NCBI RefSeq assembly: GCF_001465595.2
Contig: NZ_CP013481.2
Location: forward strand, 5,270,001 to 5,334,000
DNA length: 64,000 nucleotides
Direction: 5' to 3'
Source of the DNA: Pandoraea apista
Lineage (GTDB): Bacteria; Pseudomonadota; Gammaproteobacteria; Burkholderiales; Burkholderiaceae
Shown here: positions 1-9,332 of the stretch, piece by piece
How the letters are laid out: every line of letters begins with the position of its first letter
Numbering within the stretch: position 1 is the stretch's first letter
Position numbers and translations under genes: made by a program
The notes under the pieces: model-generated
Database searches by the model: none
Told to the model about the DNA's origin: nothing
Seen by the model: the letters and a program-made list of their open reading frames with translations, nothing else

Positions 1-651
1 TTTGCCGAGCGCTGCGCCGGCCAGTTCGCCGATCTGCGTCAGGAAGTCGGTCGCCATGCCTTCGTGGAAACGGCGAGCGTCTTCCGAACCCATCACGAGC
101 AGGCCGAAGATCGGACCTTCCGGCATTTGCGGATCGCGAAGCGCCAGCAGCGCGACAGACGCCGGATCGCTTGGCGCGCCGAGCCACGTTACCGCTTCGA
201 AACCGGTATTGGCGCCGCAATACGGCGTAGCGAGACTCGACGCGAAGATTTTCACCTCTTCGCTCACGCTGCGAGCGAATTCGGCCGGCTGATACGGCGC
301 GGCCACGTTCCACAGGCGCACTGCCGCGAAGGGCACGTTGAATACGTCGCGCAGCCCCCGGGCGATGGCTTCGGGCAAAGCATGCGGATCGCGCTCGCCG
401 AGCAGCCCGAGGGTCCAGCGATGCAATTTGGCCGAGATGTCGTCATTCTCATGACCGTAGCGCATCAGTTCGGCGAGGCGTCGCTCGATCTGCTTGGTCT
501 TCTCGCGCTGCATCTCGATCTGGCGCTCCTGCAACGACACCGCCCGCTGGCCATGCGGGCTGGTAAGCCGCACACCGGCCAGCAATTCGGCATGGCGCTC
601 GAAGAAGTCGGGATGCGCGATCAGGTATTCCGCTATATCTCGGTCGTTCAT
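1..651 (-). CDS. DUF484 family protein (3' end cut by window)
   Basis: The frame is open from an ATG at 651 to the left edge, so the C-terminus lies outside the window; 217 residues are visible. The protein starts MNDRDIAEYLIAHPDFFERH, the typical DUF484 opening, followed by a short helical stretch rich in Q, E and R (about residues 40-65) and a GAF-like region. DUF484 proteins have no settled biochemical role and usually sit upstream of the recombinase gene xerC. Here the gene follows lpxL-like and dapF in the same direction, with a 149-base gap after dapF, an order I recall from Burkholderia. Family assignment is firm; function is unknown. Confidence 0.85.
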   Translation of the reverse strand, partial: MNDRDIAEYLIAHPDFFERHAELLAGVRLTSPHGQRAVSLQERQIEMQREKTKQIERRLAELMRYGHENDDISAKLHRWTLGLLGERDPHALPEAIARGLRDVFNVPFAAVRLWNVAAPYQPAEFARSVSEEVKIFASSLATPYCGANTGFEAVTWLGAPSDPASVALLALRDPQMPEGPIFGLLVMGSEDARRFHEGMATDFLTQIGELAGAALGK

Positions 652-800
652 GAGTGTCCGTCTGCTGTTCGTCAACTGCCGCCAGCCGCCCTCGAGCACA
701 AGGGTGGCCCGCGGCCGCCTGGGTCGCTAAATCAGAATTCGTGAGAAACCAATATTACTGTGCTGCTGCCGGCGCGCCGTACCGGGACCGACGTTTTGCG

Positions 801-1652
801 TCAGACCTCGATCGTGCCTTCGAAGACCGTGGTGGCCGGCCCCGTCATGATGACCGGACCGCTCGCGCCGTCCCAGTCGATGGTCAGCGTGCCGCCATGC
901 GTTTCGATGGCCACGGGCGCGCTCAATAGCCCGCGGCGAATTCCCGCCACGGCAGCCGCGCACGCGCCGGTGCCGCAAGCGAGCGTTTCGCCGGCACCGC
1001 GCTCGTACACCCGCAAACGCGCCCGATGCTTGTCCACCACTTGCAGGAATCCGGCGTTCACGCGGCGCGGAAAGCGGGCGTGGCGCTCGATCAGCGGGCC
1101 GTCCGTCTCCACCGGCGCCGTATCGACGTTATCGACCACCTGCACGGCATGCGGATTGCCCATCGAGACGACGGAAATCCAGGTGGTCTTGCCGGCCACG
1201 TCGAGCGGCCAGAGCGTGTCGTCCCCATCGCGGCGGCCTTCCAGACCGCTGGCGTCGAACGGCACGTCGGACGGGGTGAGGACCGGTGCGCCCATATCCA
1301 CGCTGACCTGGCCGTCGTCGCGCATCGTGAGCGTAATCACGCCCTGCTGGACTTGGACACGCACCGAGCGCTTGTCGGTCAGCCCCGTGTCGCGCACGAA
1401 CTTCACGAAGCAGCGTGCGCCATTGCCGCAATGCTCCACCTCGCCGCCGTCGGCGTTGAAGATACGGTAGCGGAAATCCACGTCCGGCAGCGTCGGGCGT
1501 TCGACGAGCAAAAGCTGATCCGCGCCGACGCCGAAATGGCGGTCGGCGAGCGCACGCCACTGCTCGGGCCTGAAATCGATGGTCTGCGAGATGCCGTCGA
1601 TCACGACGAAGTCGTTACCGGCGCCTTGCATCTTGGTGAATTTGAGCTTCAT
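801..1652 (-). CDS. dapF: Diaminopimelate epimerase
   Basis: Converts LL- to meso-diaminopimelate in the cytoplasm, the penultimate step of lysine synthesis and the source of the peptidoglycan cross-linking residue. The 283-residue protein has both catalytic cysteines of this cofactor-independent racemase family: C75 in EHCGNGAR and C226 in ACGTGA. The start [15 protein letters not shown] was chosen because it matches the family N-terminus; the frame stays open 11 codons further upstream, but that segment is not conserved in style. It lies 43 bases after the lpxL-like gene and ahead of the DUF484 gene, so the three are probably cotranscribed. Confidence 0.96.
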   Translation of the reverse strand: MKLKFTKMQGAGNDFVVIDGISQTIDFRPEQWRALADRHFGVGADQLLLVERPTLPDVDFRYRIFNADGGEVEHCGNGARCFVKFVRDTGLTDKRSVRVQVQQGVITLTMRDDGQVSVDMGAPVLTPSDVPFDASGLEGRRDGDDTLWPLDVAGKTTWISVVSMGNPHAVQVVDNVDTAPVETDGPLIERHARFPRRVNAGFLQVVDKHRARLRVYERGAGETLACGTGACAAAVAGIRRGLLSAPVAIETHGGTLTIDWDGASGPVIMTGPATTVFEGTIEV

Positions 1653-1695
1653 GCCGCTATTGTAGTGGAGAAGGTCGACGCGCATCCGGTGCCGG

Positions 1696-2592
1696 TCAAT
1701 ACACCCCCGGCTCGCCGGGCGGACGCGTCTTGAAGCGCTTGTGCACCCAGTAGTACTGCTCGGGCATCTTGAGAATCTGCTCTTCGAGGAAGGCGTTCAT
1801 GCGGCGCGCGTCGGCATCGGGGTCGCCGCTCGGGTAGTTCTCCCATACCGGGAACACCTTGAGGCGGTAGCCCTTGTAATTCGGCAGCACCTCGCCGATG
1901 AACGGCAGGATCTGCGCCCGGCCGACCTCGGCGAGACGCGAAACAGACGTCAGCGTGCAGGCTTCGACCCCGAAGAACGGCACGAACGTGGAATTTCGCG
2001 CGCCGTAGTCCATGTCGGCCGCCAGCATGACCGGCTTGCCCTTTCGGAACATGCGCAGCACATCGCGGGCACTGTCGCCGCGCGGAATCATTTCCGCATC
2101 GAAACGGCCGCGTTGCTCGCGCGCCATGGCATCGAACGCCGGGTTCGACATCGGCGTATAGAGCGAGGCACAAGGCCGGTGCAGCGAGTAATTAATAAAG
2201 ACCGAACCGGCCTCGATGCCCACGAAGTGGAAGCCGAGCAGAATCGTCGGCGGCATGTTCGGATCGCGCAGATCGACGGCCGAATCGAGTTCAATGAGCC
2301 GTTCCAGCTTCTTGCCGTCGGCGAACCATTGCACGCTGCGCTCTGCATAGCTGCGAATGGCGTGCACGAACGACGCCTTGGCAACGCGTTCTCGCGTCGC
2401 GTCGTCCCAATGCGGGAAACACAGGCGCAAGTTGGTATGCACCACACGTTTGCGCGAGCTGGGAAGCGCGTAAAGCACCCGCCCCAGGCCGGCGCCGAAA
2501 CGCGCGACCCAGCTATAAGGCAGCAGGTTCAGCCCGCGCAGCAGGCCAACGCTAAGGTAGTAGCCGATGGACTTCTTGGGAGTAGTTGCCAT
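1696..2592 (-). CDS. Lipid A biosynthesis acyltransferase (LpxL/HtrB family)
   Basis: A 298-residue late acyltransferase that adds a secondary acyl chain to Kdo2-lipid IVA at the inner membrane. An N-terminal hydrophobic anchor (about residues 9-28) is followed by the catalytic HX4E motif (H122 to E127, in [10 protein letters not shown]) and an arginine-rich downstream region ending [14 protein letters not shown], where the [10 protein letters not shown] segment is typical of the family. The start is 187 bases from the metK start on the other strand, so the two share a divergent control region. Burkholderiaceae carry more than one LpxL paralog, so I leave the exact acyl position and symbol open. 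Confidence 0.93.
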   Translation of the reverse strand: MATTPKKSIGYYLSVGLLRGLNLLPYSWVARFGAGLGRVLYALPSSRKRVVHTNLRLCFPHWDDATRERVAKASFVHAIRSYAERSVQWFADGKKLERLIELDSAVDLRDPNMPPTILLGFHFVGIEAGSVFINYSLHRPCASLYTPMSNPAFDAMAREQRGRFDAEMIPRGDSARDVLRMFRKGKPVMLAADMDYGARNSTFVPFFGVEACTLTSVSRLAEVGRAQILPFIGEVLPNYKGYRLKVFPVWENYPSGDPDADARRMNAFLEEQILKMPEQYYWVHKRFKTRPPGEPGVY

Positions 2593-2619
2593 GTCGCCAG
2601 CAAAATTTCTTCAGGGGCG

Positions 2620-2625
2620 TATAAT
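2620..2625 (+). promoter_or_regulatory. Putative -10 element for metK
   Basis: A perfect TATAAT hexamer lies in the gap between the divergent lpxL-like gene and metK. No good TTGACA-like hexamer sits 16-18 bases upstream, so the call rests on the -10 alone. A start near 2632 would give metK a leader of about 147 bases. Confidence 0.45.
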
Positions 2626-2631
2626 AATCGA

Positions 2632-2778
2632 CATCGCCGAGTTAACTGACAACTTGCGGGGCGATTCGAATGAGCCACCTTATTGGCAGCGCATTCGACC
2701 AACTTTCCGCTAAAGCGTCGCCGCTTCCCCTCCGATGACGGCTACGTGAGTCGCCAAATTCGTTTTGAGGAGCCAGAA
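2632..2778 (+). promoter_or_regulatory. Long untranslated leader of metK
   Basis: If transcription starts after the TATAAT at 2620, metK has an unusually long leader for a housekeeping gene. I could not match it to the SAM or SAH riboswitch classes that I can recall, and no convincing intrinsic terminator precedes the start codon. It contains paired GC-rich segments but nothing diagnostic. Treat it as unassigned leader sequence. Confidence 0.25.
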
Positions 2779-3957
2779 GTGGCGAACGATTATCTCTTTA
2801 CCTCCGAATCGGTTTCTGAAGGTCACCCGGACAAGGTTGCCGACCAGATTTCTGACGCCGTTCTCGATGCCATCCTGACGCAAGACAAATACGCCCGCGT
2901 TGCTGCCGAAACGCTTTGCAACACGGGTCTTGTCGTGCTGGCCGGCGAAATCACCACGACCGCCACGGTGGACTACCAGCAAGTGGCGCGCGAGACGATC
3001 CGCCGCATCGGTTACGACAACACCGACTACGGTATCGACTACAAGGGTTGCGCGGTGCTGGTCGCCTACGACCGCCAGTCGCCGGATATCGCTCAGGGCG
3101 TGGACCGTGCACATGACGACAACCTCGATCAGGGCGCCGGCGACCAGGGCCTGATGTTCGGCTACGCCTGCGACGAAACGCCGGAACTCATGCCCCTGCC
3201 GATCTACCTGTCGCACCGTCTGGTCGAGCGCCAGTCGCAAGTGCGCCGTGACGGCCGTCTGCCCTGGCTGCGCCCGGACGCCAAGTCGCAAGTCACCATC
3301 AAGTACGAAAACGGCCGTCCGCACAGCATCGACACCGTGGTGCTCTCGACGCAGCACCATCCGGACATCGCGCTGGAAGCCCTGCGCGAAGCTGTGATCG
3401 AAGAAGTCATCAAGCCGGTGCTGCCGGCCGACCTGATCAAGGGCGACATCAAGTTCCTGGTGAACCCGACCGGCCGTTTCGTGATCGGTGGCCCGCAAGG
3501 CGACGCCGGCCTCACGGGCCGCAAGATCATCGTCGACACGTACGGCGGTGCCGCACCGCACGGTGGCGGCGCGTTCTCGGGCAAGGACCCCTCGAAGGTC
3601 GACCGCTCGGCAGCCTACGCCGGCCGTTACGTCGCGAAGAACATCGTGGCCGCCGGCCTGGCGTCAAAGTGCGTGATTCAGGTCTCGTACGCCATCGGTG
3701 TGGCCCGTCCGACGTCGGTCATGGTCAACACGTTCGGCACCGGCAAGATCAGCGATCAGCGCATTGCCGAGCTGGTCGAGAAGCACTTCGATCTGCGCCC
3801 GAAGGGCATCATCCAGATGCTCGACCTGCTGCGTCCGATCTATGAGAAGACGGCGGCCTACGGTCACTTCGGCCGTGAAGAGCCGGAATTCTCGTGGGAA
3901 GCGACCGATCGCGCCGACGCTCTGCTGGCCGACGCCGGCCTGCGCGCCGTCGCCTGA
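2779..3957 (+). CDS. metK: S-adenosylmethionine synthetase
   Basis: Makes S-adenosylmethionine from methionine and ATP. The 392-residue protein begins [20 protein letters not shown], read here from a GTG start at 2779. This start is preferred over the ATG at 2683 because GAGGAG at 2767-2772 forms a ribosome binding site at the right distance and because the family begins at this point; the upstream 32 codons look like leader. Family signatures seen include [15 protein letters not shown] and [20 protein letters not shown] strong terminator follows 48 bases after the stop, so the gene is probably monocistronic. Confidence 0.97.
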   Translation: MANDYLFTSESVSEGHPDKVADQISDAVLDAILTQDKYARVAAETLCNTGLVVLAGEITTTATVDYQQVARETIRRIGYDNTDYGIDYKGCAVLVAYDRQSPDIAQGVDRAHDDNLDQGAGDQGLMFGYACDETPELMPLPIYLSHRLVERQSQVRRDGRLPWLRPDAKSQVTIKYENGRPHSIDTVVLSTQHHPDIALEALREAVIEEVIKPVLPADLIKGDIKFLVNPTGRFVIGGPQGDAGLTGRKIIVDTYGGAAPHGGGAFSGKDPSKVDRSAAYAGRYVAKNIVAAGLASKCVIQVSYAIGVARPTSVMVNTFGTGKISDQRIAELVEKHFDLRPKGIIQMLDLLRPIYEKTAAYGHFGREEPEFSWEATDRADALLADAGLRAVA

Positions 3958-4005
3958 TCGAGCATGCCCCCGGCGCCCACCGGTCCTGATCGGTGAGCGC
4001 CAGAC

Positions 4006-4046
4006 AAAACCCCCGCCCGGGTCAAACCGGCGGGGGTTTTGTTTTG
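4006..4046 (+). terminator. Rho-independent terminator of metK
   Basis: A 12-bp stem (AAAACCCCCGCC paired with GGCGGGGGTTTT) with an 11-base loop is followed by a T-rich tail. It sits 48 bases beyond the metK stop and can also act on the leftward calB-like transcript. Confidence 0.93.
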
Positions 4047-4113
4047 TGCTTTGCTTCGCCTTACTTCGGTGCCCGAGGTCGCACGACAGCGACGAAGGCC
4101 GGTTCGGCGGAGG

Positions 4114-5592
4114 TCAGCGAAGCAACTGCCGGATCAGCGCGGCAAACACCTTGCCATAGGGTGGATTGAGCAGGCCGGCGCCATTCCAGCGCGCTTGCCG
4201 GACAATCGGCTTCTCCTTGGAGAACGTGCGAAAGCCCGCCTCGCCGTGATACCCGCCCATGCCCGACGCACCCACACCGCCGAACGGGAGCGAGTGTTCC
4301 GCCGCATGCAGCAGCGTGTCGTTGATCGTCACGCCGCCGGAAATCGTGCCGCCGACGACCTGATCGATACGTGCATTGTCGGTATCGAACACATACAGCG
4401 CCAACGGACGCGGGCGCTCGTTCACATAGGCGATAGCGGCGTCGAGGTCGTCATAGGGCACTACGGGCAGGAGCGGCCCGAAAATCTCTTCGCGCATCAC
4501 GCGCATGCCGTCGTGCACGCCGGTGATGACCACAGGCGGCAAGCGCCTGCGCGAAGCCTGCGCCGGGGTATCGAACAGTTCGTGCAACGTGGCGCCCTGC
4601 GCCGCCGCTTCACTCGCCAACCCGGACAACCGCTCGAAGTGCCGCGCCGACACAATGCTCGTGTACTGCGGATTGTTCACGGCGTCCGGATAGAGGCGCG
4701 CGGCGGCTTGCCTGGCGGCCGCCACGAAGGCATCGAGCTTCTCGCGTGGCACCAGAACATAGTCGGGCGCCACGCAGGTCTGTCCGGCGTTGACCAGCTT
4801 GCCGAACATGATGCGCGCCACCGCATGCTCCCAACGGGCGCCCGGCCCGATGATGACGGGCGACTTGCCCCCCAGTTCGAGCGTGACCGGCGTAAGATTT
4901 GCGCTCGCGGCCCGCATCACATGATGACCGATGGACGTTGCCCCGGTGAACAGCAGATGGTCGAACGGCAACGTCGAAAACGCGCGCGCGACCTGGGCAT
5001 CGCCGGTCACGACCGTCACCCATTCCGGCGCAAATGTCTCGGCCACCGCCGCCGCGAAAACTTCCGAGAGACGTGGCGTGACCTCCGACATTTTGAGCAT
5101 CACACGGTTGCCGGCGGCCAATGCATCGGTCAGCGGGCCGATGGAGAGGAGCAGCGGGTAGTTCCAGGGCACGATCACGCCGACGACACCCAACGGTTGC
5201 GGCACGATCGCCCGGCGCGCAGGCAGCAGCCAAAGATTGGCCCAGCCCTGCGAGCCCCGCATCCACCGACGTGTGTGTGAGAGGGCGTGCTTCAGATTGC
5301 CGTTCAAAGGGAACAGCTCGAGCATGTCCGTTTCCTGCGCCGAGCGACCGCCAAAATCCTCGTCGATCGCGCGGGCGAACGGCTCGCGATACTTGTGCAT
5401 CATCGCCTGGAGCGCCTTCAGGTGACGTTGGCGCGTCGGCCAGTCGACTTGCGGTGCGGCGTCGTGTGCGTGACGCATCGCGTCGAAACGAGGTGTCAGC
5501 AATGCGCGCGCGATGTCGTCCTCAGCCGAAATCTCCCGCAACGCCGGCGGCACCGCGTCGTGCAAGCCGTTCAGTTCATGGTTGTGTCCCAC
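4114..5592 (-). CDS. Aldehyde dehydrogenase, coniferyl aldehyde dehydrogenase (CalB) type
   Basis: An NAD(P)-dependent aldehyde dehydrogenase of 492 residues. The catalytic glutamate E239 (LELGGKSP) and nucleophile C273 (NAGQTCVAP) are present, with the VPWNYP motif near 141-146. The short architecture with an ELFPLNGNLKHAL region and the C-terminal GGYHGEAGFRTFSKEKP segment resembles the coniferyl aldehyde dehydrogenase subgroup, whose members oxidise a range of aromatic and long-chain aldehydes, so the substrate is not fixed. A GTG start at 5592 is preferred because a GGGAGGAG ribosome binding site precedes it by four bases; the frame stays open 13 codons further. It follows the aidB-like gene after 75 bases in the same direction. 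Confidence 0.88.
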   Translation of the reverse strand: MGHNHELNGLHDAVPPALREISAEDDIARALLTPRFDAMRHAHDAAPQVDWPTRQRHLKALQAMMHKYREPFARAIDEDFGGRSAQETDMLELFPLNGNLKHALSHTRRWMRGSQGWANLWLLPARRAIVPQPLGVVGVIVPWNYPLLLSIGPLTDALAAGNRVMLKMSEVTPRLSEVFAAAVAETFAPEWVTVVTGDAQVARAFSTLPFDHLLFTGATSIGHHVMRAASANLTPVTLELGGKSPVIIGPGARWEHAVARIMFGKLVNAGQTCVAPDYVLVPREKLDAFVAAARQAAARLYPDAVNNPQYTSIVSARHFERLSGLASEAAAQGATLHELFDTPAQASRRRLPPVVITGVHDGMRVMREEIFGPLLPVVPYDDLDAAIAYVNERPRPLALYVFDTDNARIDQVVGGTISGGVTINDTLLHAAEHSLPFGGVGASGMGGYHGEAGFRTFSKEKPIVRQARWNGAGLLNPPYGKVFAALIRQLLR

Positions 5593-5667
5593 GCCGTCTC
5601 CTCCCTGTGATCGGCGAGCGAGCACGCGCAAGCGCGTCGCCCGGCGCCATCGATATATTGTTGTGCG

Positions 5668-7332
5668 TTATGCGAGAAATGCCCGGTCGAGCCAGGCGCG
5701 TTGAACGCCTGCCGCGAGCGTGTCCGGCATCACGCCATAGACTCGCCCTCCGGCGTTCGAGAAGCGGCTCTCGATGAAACCGTGCGCCAGTTCGGACGGC
5801 GCGTGCTCGAGCAGCAATGCCGCCTGAGAGAGCAGTACGACCTGTTGCGCGATGGCGCGCGCGCGCACTGCGTGCGTTGCGGGGTCGGCGGCCAGCCAGC
5901 CATGCAGTTGCGCCAACGCGGCACGCAAGGCCGCGTGCGATCCGACGCGCGTTTCGAGCCACCGGAACCAGTGCTGTGCCACGTCGGGCTCGCGGCTCAC
6001 GGCGCGCAGCACGTCGAGACACATGACATTACCCGATCCTTCCCAGATCGAATTGACGGGCGCCTCACGGTACAGACGTGCGAGCGGCCCCGTCTCGACA
6101 TAGCCATTGCCGCCCCACACTTCCATGCACTCGCCCGCAAGTTCGAGGGCGCGCTTGCACACCCAGAACTTCGCGGCTGGCAGCACAATGCGACGCCATG
6201 CACGCTCGACCGGCGAATCGTCGTCGGCCAGACTTGCGTCGAACGCCTGTGCGAGACGCATCGCCAGCCAGGTCGCCGCCTCGGACTCCAGCGCCAGATC
6301 CGCGAGCACCGCCGTCATCAGATCCTGATCGACGAGCTTCGCCCCGAATGCCGTGCGATGCCGCGCATGATGAATCGCCTGCACGACACCCGTGCGCATC
6401 ATCGCCGCGCTGCCGATCACGCAGTCGAGCCGCGTGTACGTCGCCATCTCGATGATGGTGGGAACACCGCGTCCCGGCGCTCCGACACGCACGCCATACG
6501 CGCCCTGAAATTCGACTTCGCTGCTCGCGTTGGAACGATTGCCGAGCTTGTCCTTGAGACGTTGAATCTGTACGGCGTTCTTGCGGCCGTCGGGGGCATA
6601 GCGCGGCACGAAGAAACAGGAGAGCGCGTCGCTGTCGCTGTCTCGCGCAAGGACCAGATGCGCGTCGCACTGCGGCGCCGAGAAGAACCACTTGTGCCCG
6701 ACGAGCGAAAATGTGCCGTCGCCCCGATCGGTTGCCGTGGTGGTATTGGTGCGCACGTCGGAGCCGCCCTGCTTCTCGGTCATCCCCATGCCAATGAGAA
6801 TGGCATGCTTCTGTGCGAGCGGCACATCGCGCGGATCGTGTTGCGGCGCGAGCAATTTGTCCTTGATCGAGGCGAAGAGCGCGGACTCCTTCGCAAGCAC
6901 GGGAATGCTCGCAAACGTCATGGTCGTGGGACACAACGCGCCTGCCTCGTTCTGGGCGTGCAAAAAGTACGACGCCGTGCGTGCCGCCATCGCCCCGGCG
7001 CGCGGATGCGCCCACGGCAGCGACTGAAGCTGTGCACCGCGTAACAAGCCCATGAGCGCGTGCCACGCCGGATGAAACTCAACGTGATCGATGCGATTCC
7101 CTTGCGAATCGAAGGATTGCAGTTCCGGTGTGTGCCGATTGGCCGTGTCCGCCCACTGCTGGACTTCCGCTTCCCCGAGACGCGCGCCCTGACGATGCAG
7201 CGCCTTCGCGTGCCAGTCGGCGTTAAACGCCACAACGGCGGCTTGCAGCGCGTTATCCGTGGCGTAAAGGTTGTAATCCATGAGCGGCGGCACCTGATTG
7301 GTGACGTCGTGGGTCTGCCAGGCTTCAGTCAT
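5668..7332 (-). CDS. Acyl-CoA dehydrogenase family protein, AidB type
   Basis: A 554-residue flavoprotein whose sequence follows E. coli AidB closely in my reading: an N-terminal THDVTNQVPPLMDYNLY segment, MTFASIPVL, GMGMTEKQGGSDV, VGHKWFFSAP, KLGNRSNASSEVEFQ and a C-terminal REAPVNSIWEGSGNVM block. AidB binds DNA and is induced in the Ada alkylation response, while sharing the acyl-CoA dehydrogenase fold; related proteins also act as isovaleryl-CoA-type dehydrogenases. The start MTEAWQTHDV at 7332 matches the family; 14 further codons are open upstream. Its neighbours, an aldehyde dehydrogenase and a GMC alcohol oxidoreductase, suggest a metabolic rather than repair context, but no Ada gene or Ada box was seen to test this. 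Confidence 0.88.
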   Translation of the reverse strand: MTEAWQTHDVTNQVPPLMDYNLYATDNALQAAVVAFNADWHAKALHRQGARLGEAEVQQWADTANRHTPELQSFDSQGNRIDHVEFHPAWHALMGLLRGAQLQSLPWAHPRAGAMAARTASYFLHAQNEAGALCPTTMTFASIPVLAKESALFASIKDKLLAPQHDPRDVPLAQKHAILIGMGMTEKQGGSDVRTNTTTATDRGDGTFSLVGHKWFFSAPQCDAHLVLARDSDSDALSCFFVPRYAPDGRKNAVQIQRLKDKLGNRSNASSEVEFQGAYGVRVGAPGRGVPTIIEMATYTRLDCVIGSAAMMRTGVVQAIHHARHRTAFGAKLVDQDLMTAVLADLALESEAATWLAMRLAQAFDASLADDDSPVERAWRRIVLPAAKFWVCKRALELAGECMEVWGGNGYVETGPLARLYREAPVNSIWEGSGNVMCLDVLRAVSREPDVAQHWFRWLETRVGSHAALRAALAQLHGWLAADPATHAVRARAIAQQVVLLSQAALLLEHAPSELAHGFIESRFSNAGGRVYGVMPDTLAAGVQRAWLDRAFLA

Positions 7333-7619
7333 CCGTGTCTCCGTCGGCCCGTCTGCCGAATATAGGACGGTCACCTCAAGTGCATCCTTTCATCATAGCG
7401 GCTAGGTCCACGCGTTCGCACAAATTAGAGGAATGCTTCACTTCCCCCCCGAGCATACGGGTTGTCTGTCTACAATGAGTGCCGCTGTGAGACGTCAACC
7501 ACGAGTGAACGCCACGCAGTGCGGCACCTGAAAAATCGCAGAACCATAATTCCAAAGCAGCGAACAAGAAAACAAGGCAACGCAGTTGACGAAGTGCCCA
7601 TCCAAGGGAGGATGACAGC

Positions 7620-9332
7620 ATGGACTATGACTACGTCATTGTCGGCGGAGGCTCTGCCGGTTGTGCGCTGGCCGCGCGATTGGCCGACGGTGCACCGGAT
7701 CGCACCATCGCGCTCATTGAGGCCGGTCCGCCCGACGACAGCTTTCTCGTAAGACTACCGCTCGGCCTTGCGGCACTCGTGCCGTTTCGCTCGCGCCGCA
7801 ACTACGGTTATCGCACGACGCCGCAGGCGGGACTCGCAGGACGCCAGGGCTATCAGCCGCGCGGACGCGGCCTCGGCGGCTCGAGTTCGATCAACGCAAT
7901 GATCTACACGCGCGGTCATCCGGACGATTACAACGACTGGGCGCAGGCCGGCTGTACCGGCTGGGGATGGAACGACGTTCTGCCGTACTTCCGTCGCAAC
8001 GAAAACAACGAGCGCGGCGCCAGCGTCTGGCACGGCGCCGGCGGCCCGCTCAACGTCTCGGATCTGCGCACGGTCAATCCATTCTCGCGGCACTACGTGG
8101 AAGCGGCGCGCGAAGCCGGATTCCCGGTCAGCGAGGATTTCAACGGGGCGCAGTACGAAGGCGCGGGCATTTATCAGGTGACGCAAAAAGACGGCGAACG
8201 GTGGAATGCCGCTCGCGCCTATCTGCACGGGAAATCACGGGCCAATCTGCATGTCGTCACCGACGCCGTCGTGCAGCGTGTCGTGTTCGACGGCAGGCGG
8301 GCTACGGGCGTCAAATTGCAACGGCGCGGCGCGTTGGAGACGATCCGCGCGCGGGCCGAGGTGGTGTTGAGTGCGGGCGCCTTCAACTCTCCGCAGTTGC
8401 TGATGTGCTCGGGGATCGGCCCTGCCGGGCATCTGCGCTCGCATGGGGTGGAAGTGCGCGTCGATGCGCCGGGCGTCGGCGAAAACCTGCAGGACCACAT
8501 CGACTTCATCATCAACAAGTACGTCGCGCACCCCGACCTCGTGGGCTATACGCCGGCGGGCTTATGGCACCTGCTGAGACAAGGGCTGGACTATCTGCGC
8601 GACAAGCGCGGCCTGTTCGCCAGCAACATCGCCGAAGCGGGCGGCTTCCTCAAAAGCGACCCCGCGCTGGCGCGCCCCGATTTGCAGATGCATTTTCTTG
8701 TAGGTATCTGCGACAACCACAATCGCCGGTTGCATTGGCGGCGCGGTCTGTCGCTGCACGCATGCGTGTTGCGTCCGAAGAGCCGTGGACGTGTGAGGCT
8801 CGCCTCCGCCGACATGCGCGACGCACCGCTCATCGACCCGGCATTCCTGCAAGCACAAGAGGATGTCGACACTTTGCTGCGCGGCGCCCGCGTGATCCGG
8901 CGAATTCTCGCGGCGCCATCGCTCGCACAGTTCGGCGGGAAGGAACTGCATAGCCGGGGTATCGAGTCGGACGAGGCCCTCACCGCGCTGATTCGTTCGC
9001 GCGCAGACACCATCTATCACCCGGTCGGCACCTGCCGCATGGGCAGCGATGCCGCCTCGGTCGTCGATCCGGAATTGAAGGTGCGGGGCGTGGAGGGACT
9101 ACGTGTGGTCGATGCGTCGATCATGCCGACGCTCATCGGTGGCAACACCAACGCGCCGTCGATGATGATCGGAGAAAAGGCAGCGGATCTGATGCTGGCG
9201 CGTACCTCGGTGAGGGCGCAGAACGTTGATGCACTCACGAGCGCCTCCGGCACCGCAACGACGGAAATGACTGAAATGACTGAAATGACGGAAGCGACCG
9301 TATTAGCCGTCCGCGCGCAGCCACAGGTTTAG
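7620..9332 (+). CDS. GMC family FAD-dependent alcohol oxidoreductase (choline dehydrogenase/AlkJ-like)
   Basis: A 570-residue flavoprotein that would oxidise an alcohol to an aldehyde, probably passing electrons to a membrane quinone as AlkJ and choline dehydrogenase do. The N-terminal dinucleotide motif VIVGGGSAGCALAARL (residues 6-21), GMC signature GRGLGGSSSINAMIY, the SAGAFNSPQLLMCSGIGP signature, and the C-terminal catalytic block YHPVGTCRMG (His about 467) plus GGNTNAPSMMIGEKAAD are all present. AGGGAGG at 7605-7611 supports the ATG at 7620. The last 25 residues extend beyond the usual family end and carry a TEM-TEM-TEM repeat. The gene is divergent from aidB and its 3' end overlaps the convergent prepilin peptidase gene by 30 bases. 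Substrate unknown. Confidence 0.9.
   Translation: MDYDYVIVGGGSAGCALAARLADGAPDRTIALIEAGPPDDSFLVRLPLGLAALVPFRSRRNYGYRTTPQAGLAGRQGYQPRGRGLGGSSSINAMIYTRGHPDDYNDWAQAGCTGWGWNDVLPYFRRNENNERGASVWHGAGGPLNVSDLRTVNPFSRHYVEAAREAGFPVSEDFNGAQYEGAGIYQVTQKDGERWNAARAYLHGKSRANLHVVTDAVVQRVVFDGRRATGVKLQRRGALETIRARAEVVLSAGAFNSPQLLMCSGIGPAGHLRSHGVEVRVDAPGVGENLQDHIDFIINKYVAHPDLVGYTPAGLWHLLRQGLDYLRDKRGLFASNIAEAGGFLKSDPALARPDLQMHFLVGICDNHNRRLHWRRGLSLHACVLRPKSRGRVRLASADMRDAPLIDPAFLQAQEDVDTLLRGARVIRRILAAPSLAQFGGKELHSRGIESDEALTALIRSRADTIYHPVGTCRMGSDAASVVDPELKVRGVEGLRVVDASIMPTLIGGNTNAPSMMIGEKAADLMLARTSVRAQNVDALTSASGTATTEMTEMTEMTEATVLAVRAQPQV
9261..9296 (+). repeat. Four tandem 9-base units in the GMC gene tail
   Basis: Four near-identical 9-base units (ACGGAAATG, ACTGAAATG twice, ACGGAAGCG) encode Thr-Glu-Met three times and Thr-Glu-Ala once. 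Because the unit is a multiple of three, slippage would change length without a frameshift. They lie seven bases beyond the stop of the convergent prepilin peptidase gene. Confidence 0.85.

Noticed and set aside
1026..1733. Long open frames opposite dapF, the pilus genes, RND permease and topB
   Set aside because: They are opposite-strand shadows caused by high GC, with Arg/His-rich translations and no family similarity.
2632..2778. A SAM or SAH riboswitch upstream of metK
   Set aside because: I could not find the diagnostic core of any class I know, and no terminator or start-site-masking stem was evident.
7438..7480. Promoter for the GMC oxidoreductase (TACAAT at 7471)
   Set aside because: No -35 element at a suitable distance; TTGTCT lies only five bases upstream of the hexamer.
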